Assembly: GCA_028386065.3 (NCBI GenBank)
Contig: JAKUCV010001378.1
Location: forward strand, 1-64,000
Source of the DNA: Turnera subulata
Lineage: Eukaryota > Streptophyta > Magnoliopsida > Malpighiales > Passifloraceae
Length of the DNA stretch: 64,000 bases
Direction: 5' to 3'
Both the position numbers and the translations under genes were made by a program. This document shows, piece after piece, positions 1 to 11,235 of the stretch. Numbering within the stretch: the stretch's first letter is position 1; every line of letters begins with the position of its first letter. Under the pieces are notes generated by a model that worked only from the letters and a program-made list of their open reading frames with translations, did not search any database and was not told the DNA's origin.

Positions 1-360
1 AAGACCCTTGACCCGAGCCTATGGACGAGGCCTAGAACCTGGAGGCCCGAGAGGCCCTCTACATCGGCTTATCCGGGGGAACCGAGCTTATCCAAAGGAA
101 ATCCACCTACGACCTATAACAGTGTGACACGTGGACCATATAATCTCATTGTCTTGTACTATATATATAGAGAAAATATCAAAGGAAAGGGGACTTTTGG
201 GTCCATTCTCCCACCCGGACACTCTCTCTCTCTCAGCTCTCCCCTCTCTCCCGATCTCTATTCTTCGTACTCAATCCATCCATTGTACTCAAACAATACC
301 AATCAATAAAGATCATGTTATGCTATATTTGATTTCATATCAGAGATAAAGGAATATAAA
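1..360 (+). mobile_element. Probable decayed end of an LTR retrotransposon
   Basis: A GC-richer block is followed by a TATA-like run (about 160-170), a CT-rich leader-like stretch (about 220-262) and an AATAAA signal at about 305. Shortly after comes a sequence resembling the initiator-tRNA primer-binding motif TATCAGAG (about 339). This order (promoter, pyrimidine leader, poly(A) signal, degenerate PBS) is typical of a plant LTR, but no element ends or target duplication can be fixed because the left side is cut by the window. No coding region survives. It could also be the promoter and leader of an unseen gene. Confidence 0.35.
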
Positions 361-3300
361 CTTCTATCAGCTTGGAACTGATAATATAACATTTTTTGTA
401 TTTAAATGATAAAATATGAATGACGCCTATGATTACTCGACAAAAAAAAAAAAAAATGACGCCTATGATTACAATGGCAAGAGCAGCAAAAATACTTTTG
501 CTGTTTTGTTATGCGGGCCGATATGGAACATTGTCCCGTGGGCCTCTACTACGATAATCTATTGTTATCATCTTTTGAACATCAACTTGAGAATTGGACT
601 ATAGATACCATTCGAGAGTGTTGGGCTTCCTAACTTCAAAAAATCTACTAGCCCAAATTCTTTCTCCAAACCTCCAGCAAATTGGGTTGCGAGCCTTCCA
701 AAACTTCATCCAGCTGGCCCGCTATCAGATACCCATACCCGAAAGCCAGCATTACTTGTTCTTGAAAAGACGTCCCCAAGAGCAACACTACCATTCGAGT
801 TCAGCGTTGGATTGGGCTTGAAACGACAAATCAAGCTACCAATATACTTCATCTGAAGTTAGAATAGTGAAGTAAAATTTTCTGTATTAAAATTCTAAAT
901 GACGCCTATGATACCCATTTATGGTGTTAGAAAATATGTTATAAATCGTTAAATAAAATAAAAATAATTTATAGATGCCATTGGTTTTCCTTTCTCCTAC
1001 ACTCACAGGTTAGGTCAAAAACGTAATCATGCCAGCTACACTAACATGATTAAAATAAATATATTATCTGTGTTTCCTCGTAAAAAGGACTATAATGGGG
1101 AGAAATCCTTAATGCAAATCTATATTTCTTGGACTATTTTAAGTCTAAAATGTATCTAAGTTTCCGGCGATAATAAGGGAAGAGAGAACTGTCCTGTCTT
1201 TGATATGATTTTTTAGTCCACGCAAGAGAATATCTGTTGAAAATCTCAAAATCAAGAGAGAAAAAATTGTCAACAAAATGCTCCGGGAATAAATTTGCCT
1301 GAAAAGATCCTGGATTCCTGGTTAAAAGAAAAATGGAAATGGGAATCAAACAGGGCAAATAAAGAAACAAAAGATTTTGATTTTGACCTAAACAAAAAAA
1401 CAAGAAAATCTTAAACCCAAAAAAGAAAAGTAGAAAGAAATAAAAGATTGTGCAGGGAGCTAAGCTAACACCGTGTACCCGTACTAGTAGGAATTAAACG
1501 ACAGAACCTACCAACAGCCTTCCAAAACGTGGTGCACGTGCATGCTTTTAATGCCCGCGAACCTAATCTAGCGGGCCCGATCATGACGTATATCAGAATC
1601 GGTCAATCCTAGGTCAGAGCAACCGACGGCCTTGATGCGCACCACGATAGCGTAGAAACACCTCGGCCCCCATAATAAGATCCCTATTCCCTCCCTCTGA
1701 TTTATTACATTACAGGAAAGTCTTTCCCGTCTGTCACGGTAGCGCAAATGGCGCGCGTGACAAGAAGCACGCCGGTCTCGGGTCTTTTCGCAGAAACAAA
1801 ATAATCATTTCTTACACATACGTTTTCTTTCTTTGCTTTTTTTAAGAGAAAAATTTTATATTTTTTCCAAATAGAAAAAGTCAGAGAGTGATAGTGGCAT
1901 GGGATGGGAGCCAGCTTGAATGGCATTGGCTCCAGTTGTTCCACTCATTCCCCCGCTCTTTTTTGTCCGGGTCAAACCCGTCGTCCACTCTTCCCCATGC
2001 TAAATAGTACTACTAAATTACTAAAGTTCAATCTAATCTAATCCGCCAGTAGAGTAGTTTTAAAAAAAAAAAAAGATCCCCGCCATTAGCAGGGTTAAAA
2101 AAAAAAAGAAAAATTCTTTGTTAAAGTTTTTAAAGAGGGATAAAAATTTAAAAAAGCTGTAAAAAGTTTACTTTTTTTTTAAAAAAAAAATGAGGTCTAG
2201 AGAGCTGCTGTTATTAATGAATTTATTTCCTCCCAAAAGGATTTGGAAGTGCACAACTTTAAATTTTTCATTGGAGTAAGTAGGGTGGTCAATCCTGCAG
2301 TTTACCCTGAACGTTCTCCTTTCTATTTATTGTTGGTTAACGTCTCCCGGTGGAATATTCATTATTCATAATGCTATTTTAAAGCTATGTTTTATTAACC
2401 ATTTAATGATTCAACAAAAATGGATCATGTTTCTGAAAAGAAACAAGTACCATTATGTCTAACAAACAAAAAAAAAAGTAGCATTATGTCTCATTTCTCT
2501 CATGCTATATATTTTTGAAACATTTTACTGGCTAATGGAGTCGATCTCCAAACTCGATTAATGATGCCTTTTCCTCTAATTATGCTATTTGTGAGACATC
2601 TTTCTCTTTTTTTTTTTTGTTCGTTAAGTGAAACATCTTGTGCAACATAGTAAAAAATTTGAAGCCCGTGTTTTACTAAATGCAGACGAGAATCATATAT
2701 CATATCGATCTCTCATTATCCTTCATAATATTTGCACTTGGATGAGGCTTCATAACCTCTTTTCTACCAGAAAAGTTGCGTGAACTATCACTACTAGCAT
2801 CATGTACTTATCTCTTTTTGGTACCTGTATCACTTCCAGCTGAATAATAACACCAAATCCACAAAACCCATATTAATAAAAGTAGCACTCCCCCTCTACA
2901 TTGGTTTTATTTTATTATCTCAAAAACCAATGATTGGTGCATGACCTATCACATGACTTGGGGGGGATTTAGGGATAAAAGAAGTGAACCATATTTTTTT
3001 CCCTTAAAATGAGAAGGAAAAAGAAGTAACAAGACACGTGCTGAATTTAACTTAGGAGTCGTGATACATTAATACTTCTAATACCAAGGTTAATTCATTG
3101 AATTCCATATTCCACCAATTAGATAATGCAAACGTAAGTGATTTTATCAAGTTTTGCTTATATCAATATCACCAACACCACACATCACTTTTCACAGATC
3201 ATCACTCATCTATAGTTTCACTCTCAAAAGTAAGAAAATGGAAAAACGTGACACCCACATAGCCCAACTATAAGCAATAACCAATATATGGGTAAAATTA

Positions 3301-3600
3301 AAAACAAGACAACAGCTTTATACCTACCGAGATTCAAAATTAGTACTACTAATTTTCTTTTTTTTTTTCATGCACTATTTTCTCGCAAGCGGGAAAAAAA
3401 TCAGCATATAAAAATCCCCCAATTAAATACTATATTGCCATTTTTAAACAATTTCCTCTCCAAAACCATACCATATAAAAGAAAACGAAGGAAAAAAAAT
3501 TAAAAGAGAGGAAAACAGGGGAAAAGAACAGAAAACGCATCCCGGGTCCAGATTTTAATTGACCATTAAGCATCAATTCTTACCAAAGCTGTCGATACCT
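361..3600. other. AT-rich intergenic spacer
   Basis: No gene is supported here. The short reading frames lack splice context and recognisable domains. The stretch contains many A/T homopolymers (for example 2055-2200) and three copies of a 14-base word starting near 420, 456 and 899, reported separately. The last few hundred bases lead into the promoter of the next gene. Confidence 0.5.
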
Positions 3601-3660
3601 AACATCTCACTGGAAGGGCTTTCACCTTCAACAGAAAAAAAAAAAAAAAACCTCACCTAC

Positions 3661-3668
3661 TATAAATA
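3661..3668 (+). promoter_or_regulatory. TATA box of the gene at 4444-5397
   Basis: TATAAATA is followed about 30 bases later by a CT-rich leader (about 3685-3756), the usual plant core-promoter spacing. The leader carries a 5'-UTR intron, about 3757-4399, with a GTATTA donor after TTCAG and an AACAG acceptor. A long 5'-UTR intron of this kind commonly boosts expression in plants. Confidence 0.7.
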
Positions 3669-4443
3669 CACATCCACCTCCGTTTCGCGTCTCTCTCCCC
3701 TCGTGGCAGCCTCACCCTCCTTCTCTCGCTCAACTCCGCCATCAGGATTCCTTCAGGTATTACCGTTATTCCCTCCCCTCTCTCTCACTCTCTTCGTGTG
3801 TTATTTTTTTCACTCATACTTGTACGTGGCGGGAGATTACTGGTTTGGTCAAGGTTTGTTTCCAGTTGGAAAATTACCTTGCTGTTAACTTACGGGCTCT
3901 GTGTGTCTGAGCGCTAGTTGGGTCCTGGTTTTCTAACCGTTTTAGCTTGCTGTGTTTCTATTCCTGGGTCAGATCTGGTCAGTCGTGGCTGTTTTTATGG
4001 TTAAATTTTCTCGAGCTGTACTGGTCTTGATCTTAACCTGAAATAGCTGTTAGTTTACTTTTTGGAGAGACTGATACGAGGTCTTAGCTCTCTTCCTTTG
4101 GTAGCTGTTAAAAATGAGTCCTAGCTTGATTTTGTTTGAACTGGCCCTCTCGTGGACCACTTCTTAGCTGGTTTTTGTAAAGTCCGGGCTCAGATCTGGT
4201 CTGGGTTTTGGTTGTTGACGTGGTCTGTTTGCTTGATCGGTGAAAAAGTGGAGGTAAATTAGGGAGAGAAGCTAGTTCGTTCTGGATCTGGGTTTCTGGT
4301 GTTAGAATTTTGTATTGACTTTGGTGTGGGATGTTGTAAGAAAGGGATGAATGTTTTTTTATTGGTGAGATTAATTTTGTGTGTTTTGGTTGTGAACAGG
4401 CGTTCTACTTTTTGGGTTTATATATCTCTTCAATTTTGCGAAG

Positions 4444-5397
4444 ATGAATCACTTTAATCTCCAGAAGAACGCCGTTGCCTTCTGCGACGAGAGAAGAGGA
4501 CCGGTTTCGGTCTCCGATCCTAAAGGTCCTGTCGTTTGTCCTAAGCCTCGGCGAGTTGGAGTGATGGCTAACAACCCCATCAGGCCTTTGAGGTGGAATT
4601 TGAGGTAGATCTCTACCCTAAGGAACTTAATTAATATTAATAATTCAAGTGGATATGAATCTTTGCAGTTCTGTGTGATTTAATCTCTTTTTTTCGTTTT
4701 TTTGGGTTCTATAGCGCTAATCAAGCTGAGATGTATGATTCCAAAGCCGGGGCAGAGCTTCTGGACATTATCCTGATGAAGGTAAATTTTTTTTGTTTTG
4801 TGTGTTTGGTCTTTTGCTCAATTTGTGGTTATGGATTTAGGACAGACGCGTATGATTTTGCCTACGACGAAGTCAAAGATGTTTATTAAAGTGACCGATC
4901 CAAGGATTTTCTGTTTGTTTTCCAGTGTGAGACTTTTTCAAGTTTTTGGCATTTGGTTAAACAGTTCTCCTCCATTGCTGTGTTTTTTTTGTGGTTGTAG
5001 TAATTATCGTTTTCCTATTCTTTACGTTGTCTTTTGTGTTTGGTAGTTTTTAGTTGACTAACATATTAGTGTAAAGCAGGAGGGTCATGGAGGTGCAGAA
5101 GATCCATTTGCTTCCCTAGTAGCTTCATCACCTCCACCATTTTTTTGCGGGTCTCCACCAAGTAGGGTTGGAAACCCATTAATTCAAGATGCCCGTTTTG
5201 GAGAAGAGAAACCCACCCCTGTGAATCCATTCCCTGTACCATCCCCTTCGGGTAGATCTTCTCCATCCTCGTCCTCAACCCTCAAAGGAGGGTGTGCTAG
5301 GATGAAATTTGGCCTCAAACCAGCAGCAGTTAGGGTAGAAGGATTTGATTGCCTCAACAGGGATCGCCAGAATTCTAGCATCCCTGCAATGGCTTAG
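4444..5397 (+). CDS. Plant-specific conserved protein of unknown function (181 aa, 3 coding exons)
   Basis: The coding exons are 4444-4604, 4715-4781 and 5080-5397. All junctions are GT/AG and the phases add up to a 181-residue protein ending at TAG 5395-5397. The N-terminus (MNHFNLQKNAVAF, then PVVCPKPRR and NPIRPLR) and the middle block AEMYDSKAGAELLDIIL resemble, from memory, a small uncharacterised family found across land plants. The third exon is rich in Pro and Ser and ends with a short basic block (CARMKFGLKPAAVRVEGFD). I see no signal peptide, membrane segment or catalytic motif. ATG 4444 is the first in-frame start after the spliced leader. The phase-2 first junction rebuilds a Ser codon. 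The function is unknown; the gene looks intact and expressed. Confidence 0.85.
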
Positions 5398-5860
5398 AGC
5401 TTAACTCAAAAGTGTATATATAGAAGGAAAAAAGCTAAGTGCATCAAGCAAGAGTCAGAAGAATCACAACAGCAGATATTTAACAAGAGGAGGGAAAATT
5501 TTTGTATCTTTTTGGAGAGTCAAGAAGTGCTTATTAGTGTATATATATGATGATTATGTCTTCACCGGTGATCGCGGGCTAATATCTCTGTAACTAGTTT
5601 TGATTGAACAAAGGAGAGAAGAAGAAGAAGAAGAGAAGAAGGGCAGACCTTTGTGTTCTTAAGAAGGTTTGTATATGTTTTGAGAGAGATGAGGGAATAG
5701 GTCTTTGTAATATATGAAAAGATAAATTGGTCTAGTATCGAGGGGAGTCTTTGTTTTTGGTTAAGTTTCATCATGTGGTGATCACCTGGTAAAATTATGT
5801 ATAGAGCCGATTGGTGATTGAATTTTGGTCATTGACCCTGTAAATGTATATTGGCAATCG
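5398..5860 (+). other. 3' UTR and terminator region of the preceding gene
   Basis: AT-rich sequence with GA-rich runs (5610-5645) and several T-rich blocks typical of plant 3' UTRs. There is no other gene signal. The poly(A) site cannot be fixed precisely. Confidence 0.4.
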
Positions 5861-6199
5861 AAGGTGGCCTCTTCCTTGTTTTTATTTCTCTTTTATTCTT
5901 CCTATATTTATTGATTATCACGTATTTATATTTTTATAGCTATATTGATATTCTATAGAAAGTGGAATACCGTCATTTTCAGAAGAGCCTCCTTCCACTA
6001 TGTTGATGTTTGAAGGTTGAACAGAACCTCATCATCCGTTGGGTGATTGTCACAATATAATTTGATTTTTCAAAGAAGCAACTTCTGGGAAGAATGACAA
6101 TGGGAAAGATCTGGAAGCTCATGACTCGGTCAATTACTTCAATGTGAGATCGTGAGCGTCAGTTTATGGCGTTTGCTTGATAATATTTGACCTAAATTA

Positions 6200-9100
6200 A
6201 AATTGTTGGGCCTCCATCCCTTTCGATGTGATCGGCCAATCCGTCGCCAACCCAACCATCAAACAACGACGTCGTTCTTCCAATTGCCGAAGAAAGCTAA
6301 AATGGAAAGCGGTCAGGAAACGCTGTCGTTCAATGTGTATTCAAAAGGTGCCACCACCGTATGTAAATCTCCCCACTAGCTGTCACTGTCGCTCCGATCA
6401 AAAGAGCAGCAAGCGCTTAAATCTCAGATGCGAGGAATTTGATTCCTCAGGTTCCACAATCATAATCCGTAAGTGGGTTTTGAATTTTGTCAATACTGGT
6501 TCCCACAGAATTCAATTCATCTCCTTTTGCTTGTTCTTAATTATCTATGGATATTGTGGTGTGTTTATTTCCGCTAACAGAATCAATTGGATTATGCCAC
6601 TATGCAATGCCAGTGCTCTGGGTTTGATTGCTTAACTTTTTAGGTTTGGAAACAAATATCTTGTTTCCTATTTCTTATGTGTTCTTGTTGGAGAGAGTCA
6701 GTTATGGTAGGTTCTTATGACCGGCTCCAAAATCGTCAACGCATTAACCTGGGTTATGTCGTGTAGTTTATGAACTTTAGGAGATGTTTATCTGATCTAT
6801 CTACTATTTTGACCTAGCACTCTTTATGATCACCTTGACCTGAGTAGAAATGAGGGTTAAATTCATTTACATAGGTTCCTCTAACATAGTTATCGTCCTT
6901 ACTCCCGATGGCATATATTCTTGTTATTGCTATGCCTTGAATCTTACATGACATGTTTGTAGACGCAATGTGTCGTTTGAATGCGCCTTGATGAATTGGT
7001 CGATAGGAGTTTTATAAGGTAGGATTGGCGGCGGGGAAAGAAACTGATGCCTATTAGGAAAGATGATTTGATTATTCGGAAATCACTATATGACACGAGA
7101 GAGTTGTAATCTTTGCAAGTCTAGGAATATTGTTGTAGTTGACAGTTATGTGATGTGCATGTATGCTGACAATGTTTTCTGATTTAGACTGAAGGCATTT
7201 GTTGAGTGGCATAACCGCTAGAAAGTTCCAAGAGATATCATAAGCTTATATTTCGGATATGCTCCGCGATTTATCGAAGAGCTGATATATATCTCGTTAT
7301 CGTTACAGTTTCGTTGTCATATCACTGATAGAGGCATGTGCAATTGTATAAATTGAAGTATGATGACCAAAAAGGAGACTGTTGGCATGGAGCCAATATC
7401 TCGTTGTCGTTACCGTCTGGCTATCATATCACTGATAGAGCTGATAGAGGCATGTGCAATTGTATAAATTGAAGTATGATGACTGAAAAGGAGACTGTTG
7501 GTGTGGTTGAGCTTTTCCATTTTCTATCCTCAAATATAGCTATTATTAGATTGGATGAAAGGTTGTTCTTGATAGATGAACATTTGGTTTGACAAGATAG
7601 GTTGAGGTGCATCACAGGCAGGATGAGAAAGGCCATCCAAAAGTCAGAAGGAGAAATATCTGAAAATTTTGTTGCCAGAGGTATTTTTGCATCGTAGCAG
7701 CTGAAATGAGATTGTTATGACACAATTACATTTTGTAATTTCTGATGCTGTTATTTCAGTAGTTCTTATTTCTCTGTTATATTTTCTCAAAAGGAAGTTT
7801 TATATAGTGACATAAGTTTAGCAAAAATGCTCAATTTGATGAGCCAGTTCCTGTTATTTCTGTCATTAATGCCACACCTACACTGTGCAGATAGTACAGG
7901 AGCTTGGGGAAGCAGGAGGGATGCTATGCTGAATATGACAGGATTGCCTAACTGCTTACACTGGACGGAGCGTGCTATCTGTAATAATAGAAAACACTGG
8001 AGATAGACTTTGGTGGAAATGGTATTCATTGTTGACTATAACAAATTCAAATTGCGAAGAGTATGCTGTGGCAGATGGATATACATCAGGTATGGAGACA
8101 GAAATGCTTGAAATGTTTCCAGTCATGGTTGGTAATAATACCATACATGGAATAACTTGGGATTCCAGCAATCAGCAGATTGATACCATTTGAAAAAAGG
8201 TAAATGTTTCACTGCTCAGTTTCCTTTGTGAAGAATTATCTCTTGAACTTGTTATAGTGCTTGAAACTTCTTTTCATTGTTACAGACAATTGATTCATAG
8301 TGCTTGCATGGATCTATGTAATTTATAACGGTTGACTGATAATGAGAGAAATACCAATAAATAAAAAAATTGTCTAGTTAAGATTGATGTCCTTGCATTT
8401 CTACATCATCTGAAGCAAAATTCAAGTTTTACGATTGCTGACTTTAAAATGAGGTAATAAGCATTATGTTTTCCATCTATGCTGAATAATTAACTTATTG
8501 ACGTTGAAGATATGGTTATCAAAGTTCCATTATCTCAAAGAAAGTTGTTATGCTGATGATTCTTTGATTGTTTCCTTCCTATGTTTCTGTGTCTGAACGA
8601 TTTTTGCTATCAACGTATCAAATGGTTGAATGGTGACCATCTGTGGTGAAGATGGTGTTGTTCGACTGTGAATTTTACTATGCTTGATGTGAATATATTG
8701 TTCACCGGCTTGCCTTGTTGCAATGTCTAGTTGATGAATTCTTGTTTACATACATATGTCAGGATCTTACACTACTGATTGTTGTTTCTGGCAAAGAACA
8801 TTAACTGGTTTGATTTTCATTTTGGAGCGCTTTTGTCTCTCCTGCAATAAACAAGATATATGAAAATGCAAAATATTCCGTGCATTCTTATATTTCAAGA
8901 TCCAGATGGAGCAAGCTTTTCCATTGATCTGCTGCATTTTGGTCGTTTCTATTTCCTGTTGTCATTTCTTCTTCTAGGCGAAACTGTGGCACATGCCTAT
9001 GACTTTCATTCCCTAATGCCTATTCGTTCATCCCTTAAGGGTGATCAGAATATTCACTGCCTAGGTTGTCTTTGTAAACATCTGAGTATTTGTTCCGGAT

Positions 9101-9650
9101 TTCAGACATTTCAGCTTACTCTCATTTCTTGTTTGTGGAATATATTCAGGAGCTGAATCAATTATCGTATGTCAGTTGTAGAGATGTTGTGGGAAATGTT
9201 GTGTTGAGCAGATATTGAGCTGGATATTTGGCACCAATACCTTTACATTTTACCAGTGGATCCATATTTTTCCCAGATGATGTGCTTAAATTTACTGTCA
9301 ACTGCCAAACACTTTAAAGGGAAGGTCGCGTTAAAAACTTAAAACTACTATTTTTACTTGCAAAAAGTACGAGGGCTGTACATATTAATGCTCTCCCAGT
9401 TTTGGCTGGAACCTAAGTCAGCCTAATATGCATATAGACCACCACGCTAACTCTAGTTTCCGAGTTCCTCCATCATCACAAATTCACTCATGCATCTTCT
9501 TGCAGCCTCTCTGATAATGGGAATGGATTGGACTTGGCACAAGTTAATTCTGAAAGCAACCGTCACTTTCGTTATTGTGAAGAAAAGCTCGAAGCATTAA
9601 GCTCTTCTGATGGGACATATGCATCTAGGAAATATCTATCACAGTCCACA
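6200..9650. other. Exon-like islands without an intact gene
   Basis: Several short segments look coding-derived, but I cannot join them into one frame. One starts with ATG 6302 (MESGQETLSFNVYSKG) and is followed by a possible donor. Another, at about 9507-9651, is bounded by TTGCAG and CACAG|GTGATA and encodes about 48 polar residues including ESNRHFRYCEEKLEALSSSD. Between them are two direct duplications (7287-7505). Possibilities are a degraded gene, a long noncoding transcript, or a real many-exon gene with tiny exons that I cannot recognise. I assign no function. Confidence 0.3.
7287..7505 (+). repeat. Local direct duplication, about 107-116 bp unit, two copies
   Basis: ATATCTCGTT, then TATCACTGATAGAG, then a GCATGTGCAATTG block and GGAGACTGTTGG occur in the same order at about 7289-7385 and 7396-7501. 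The second copy has an extra 9-base repeat of CTGATAGAG. A simple tandem duplication with later point changes explains it. Confidence 0.7.
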
Positions 9651-9663
9651 GGTGATATATATA

Positions 9664-9837
9664 AGCAGCATCTAGCTACGTTGCTTAGTACTACTAATAC
9701 TATATTGCTATATAGCAACATCTAGCTATGTTGCTTAGTACTACTAATACTGTGAGCGATATAGCTATAGTATTAGTAGCTAGAGTATTGGTTGCTATAA
9801 GCAACATCTAGCTATATTGCTTGGTACAACTAATACT
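9664..9837 (+). repeat. Three copies of a 38-bp unit with a palindromic core
   Basis: Units at 9664-9701, 9714-9751 and 9800-9837 share an AGCAACAT-CTAGCT-ATGTTGCT-type inverted repeat followed by a TAGTACTACTAATACT-type tail. The third copy has ATATTGCT and GGTACAAC instead. Spacing is 50 and 86 bases. The region between copies 2 and 3 contains partly inverted versions of the same words. Confidence 0.75.
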
Positions 9838-10400
9838 ATAGAAGCTACATGGGGTAAAGCACTTTACCGACTGTATACCTAAGTCAACGCCTTTAAGAGG
9901 TGTAACGACCCCTTTGCACCATTGACAACGTGTTGGCTGCATGCAAAATCAACTTAATGAAACCAACAAACTTGAACCATTTCTCCCTTTCCACCCAAGA
10001 AAAGAAGCAGGAAACATTTACTAAACCAGAGAAACATCCAAAAAAACTGAAGAAGCATCTTTGAGAAGAAAAGTTTGGAAGCCAATCTCCTTGTCGGTCG
10101 GTGCCATGGTATACAAGGCTGCATTTCCACGTGCCTGCATGCTTGGCCACGTATGCAACTATTCATGAAGCAAAAACAAAGAAGCAGGAAGTCGTTCTTT
10201 TCTCGTCATTTTTCCAGGTCAATTCTTCTCCTCCCTCAATATCTCGTAGATCTCTTGGAATTTGATTGACATGTTTTTTAGTTTTACAAATTGGATTCCT
10301 CGCATTACATCATCACAAATATTTGTCAAGAAAATGTGCAAGTAGGACTAAAAACTGAAACAGGAAGCTGTCCATCCGTTTTGACACCTGCATTTTTGTG
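9838..10400. other. Intergenic upstream region of the gene at 10588
   Basis: No gene is supported. The reading frames on both strands overlap each other and lack domains. The last part precedes the promoter of the downstream gene. Confidence 0.45.
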
Positions 10401-10401
10401 C

Positions 10402-10427
10402 AAACCCTAAAGGTCCTAGCTATTTAT
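10402..10427 (+). promoter_or_regulatory. Telo-box-like element and TATA-like box
   Basis: AAACCCTAA at 10402-10410 matches the plant telo-box, an element often found near the start of growth-related genes. TATTTATG follows at about 10421-10428 and could serve as a weak TATA box. The expected leader (from about 10450) is CT-rich, as usual for plants. Confidence 0.4.
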
Positions 10428-10587
10428 GCACAGTCTTGCAAACACTCTCTTCAGTCGCCATCAAAAGATCTATTGGGGACGTATCCATCTTCTGTTAGGT
10501 CTCTTATTTTGGTCCTCTCTAGTCTCTAGCTAGTTCCTTCACATCACTCTCCTAGTTAGTAGCGTTCTCCGGCCGGCCTTAATTGGA

Positions 10588-11235
10588 ATGAAGCCAGCAA
10601 AAGTGACCCCAGTATATGAAGGAAAGTCAACAAGAAGAAGTAGAGAGGAAGAGGAAAGTAGCTCAAGAACTGCAAGAAGCAATGCAAGAGCTCGACAGCA
10701 AGGACAAAGAGCGAATGGGAAAGCTTGCTCTTTTGTAATCTCCAAAAAGACCACAAATACTAGAGGTAAGAGACGAGTAGTCAAAGACCAGATGGTGAAA
10801 GAAAATGAAAAAGGCTGTACAAAATCGAACAGACCAAAGAGAATGAAGAAAGCAACTGTTGTTCAGCCTAAAATATGCAATGAAGCTGATGCTGCGGAGC
10901 CTAAAGTTGAAGCAGGAGAAGTTGCAAACCCTGCAGCAACTCGCATTGAAGATGATGCCAAGCCTAAAGTTGAAGCTGGAGAAGTTGCAGAGCCTGCAGG
11001 AACTCACATTGAAGGTGTTGTGGAGCAGAAGGAAGAGGTGGTGGAGCAATGGCGCCAAGAGACTGTGTGGTGGGAGGAGTATTTTCCATTATGCGGGGGT
11101 TATGGGGATCAGCTGTGCATCAATCCTTATTGGGAGGTGATGAGTGTTGGTTGCTTTGGTGCTCAAGAAGAAGAAGAAACTTGGGATGACGATATATGGA
11201 ACTTGAGAGATGTCAAAGAAGTCCCAAATCCTTAG
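10588..11235 (+). CDS. Orphan-like acidic/basic protein with 21-residue tandem repeat (215 aa)
   Basis: Single-exon frame from ATG 10588 to TAG, 215 residues. Residues 1-90 are strongly basic, with Arg/Lys clusters (RRSREEEESSSRTARSNAR; TRGKRRVVK; NRPKRMKK) that resemble nuclear-localisation signals. Residues 104-124 and 125-145 are two copies of a 21-residue repeat with core PKVEAGEVA. The tail (about 155-209) is Trp-rich and acidic, with VWWEEYFPLC and TWDDDIWNL. No known domain is recognised and no membrane segment is seen. A compact leader and a promoter-like region lie just upstream. The gene is probably real because the frame is long, is flanked by 5' and 3' UTR-like sequence, and shows non-random domain-like composition; the function is unknown. 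Confidence 0.65.
   Translation: MKPAKVTPVYEGKSTRRSREEEESSSRTARSNARARQQGQRANGKACSFVISKKTTNTRGKRRVVKDQMVKENEKGCTKSNRPKRMKKATVVQPKICNEADAAEPKVEAGEVANPAATRIEDDAKPKVEAGEVAEPAGTHIEGVVEQKEEVVEQWRQETVWWEEYFPLCGGYGDQLCINPYWEVMSVGCFGAQEEEETWDDDIWNLRDVKEVPNP

Noticed and set aside
6228..6635. 135-residue plus-strand frame
   Set aside because: Arg/Cys-rich without domain. The alternate frame with MESGQETLSFNVYSKG looks more gene-like; neither can be extended.
10539..11058. Minus-strand frames under the orphan gene
   Set aside because: Leu/Phe/Ser-rich antisense shadows of the Glu/Lys-rich coding strand.
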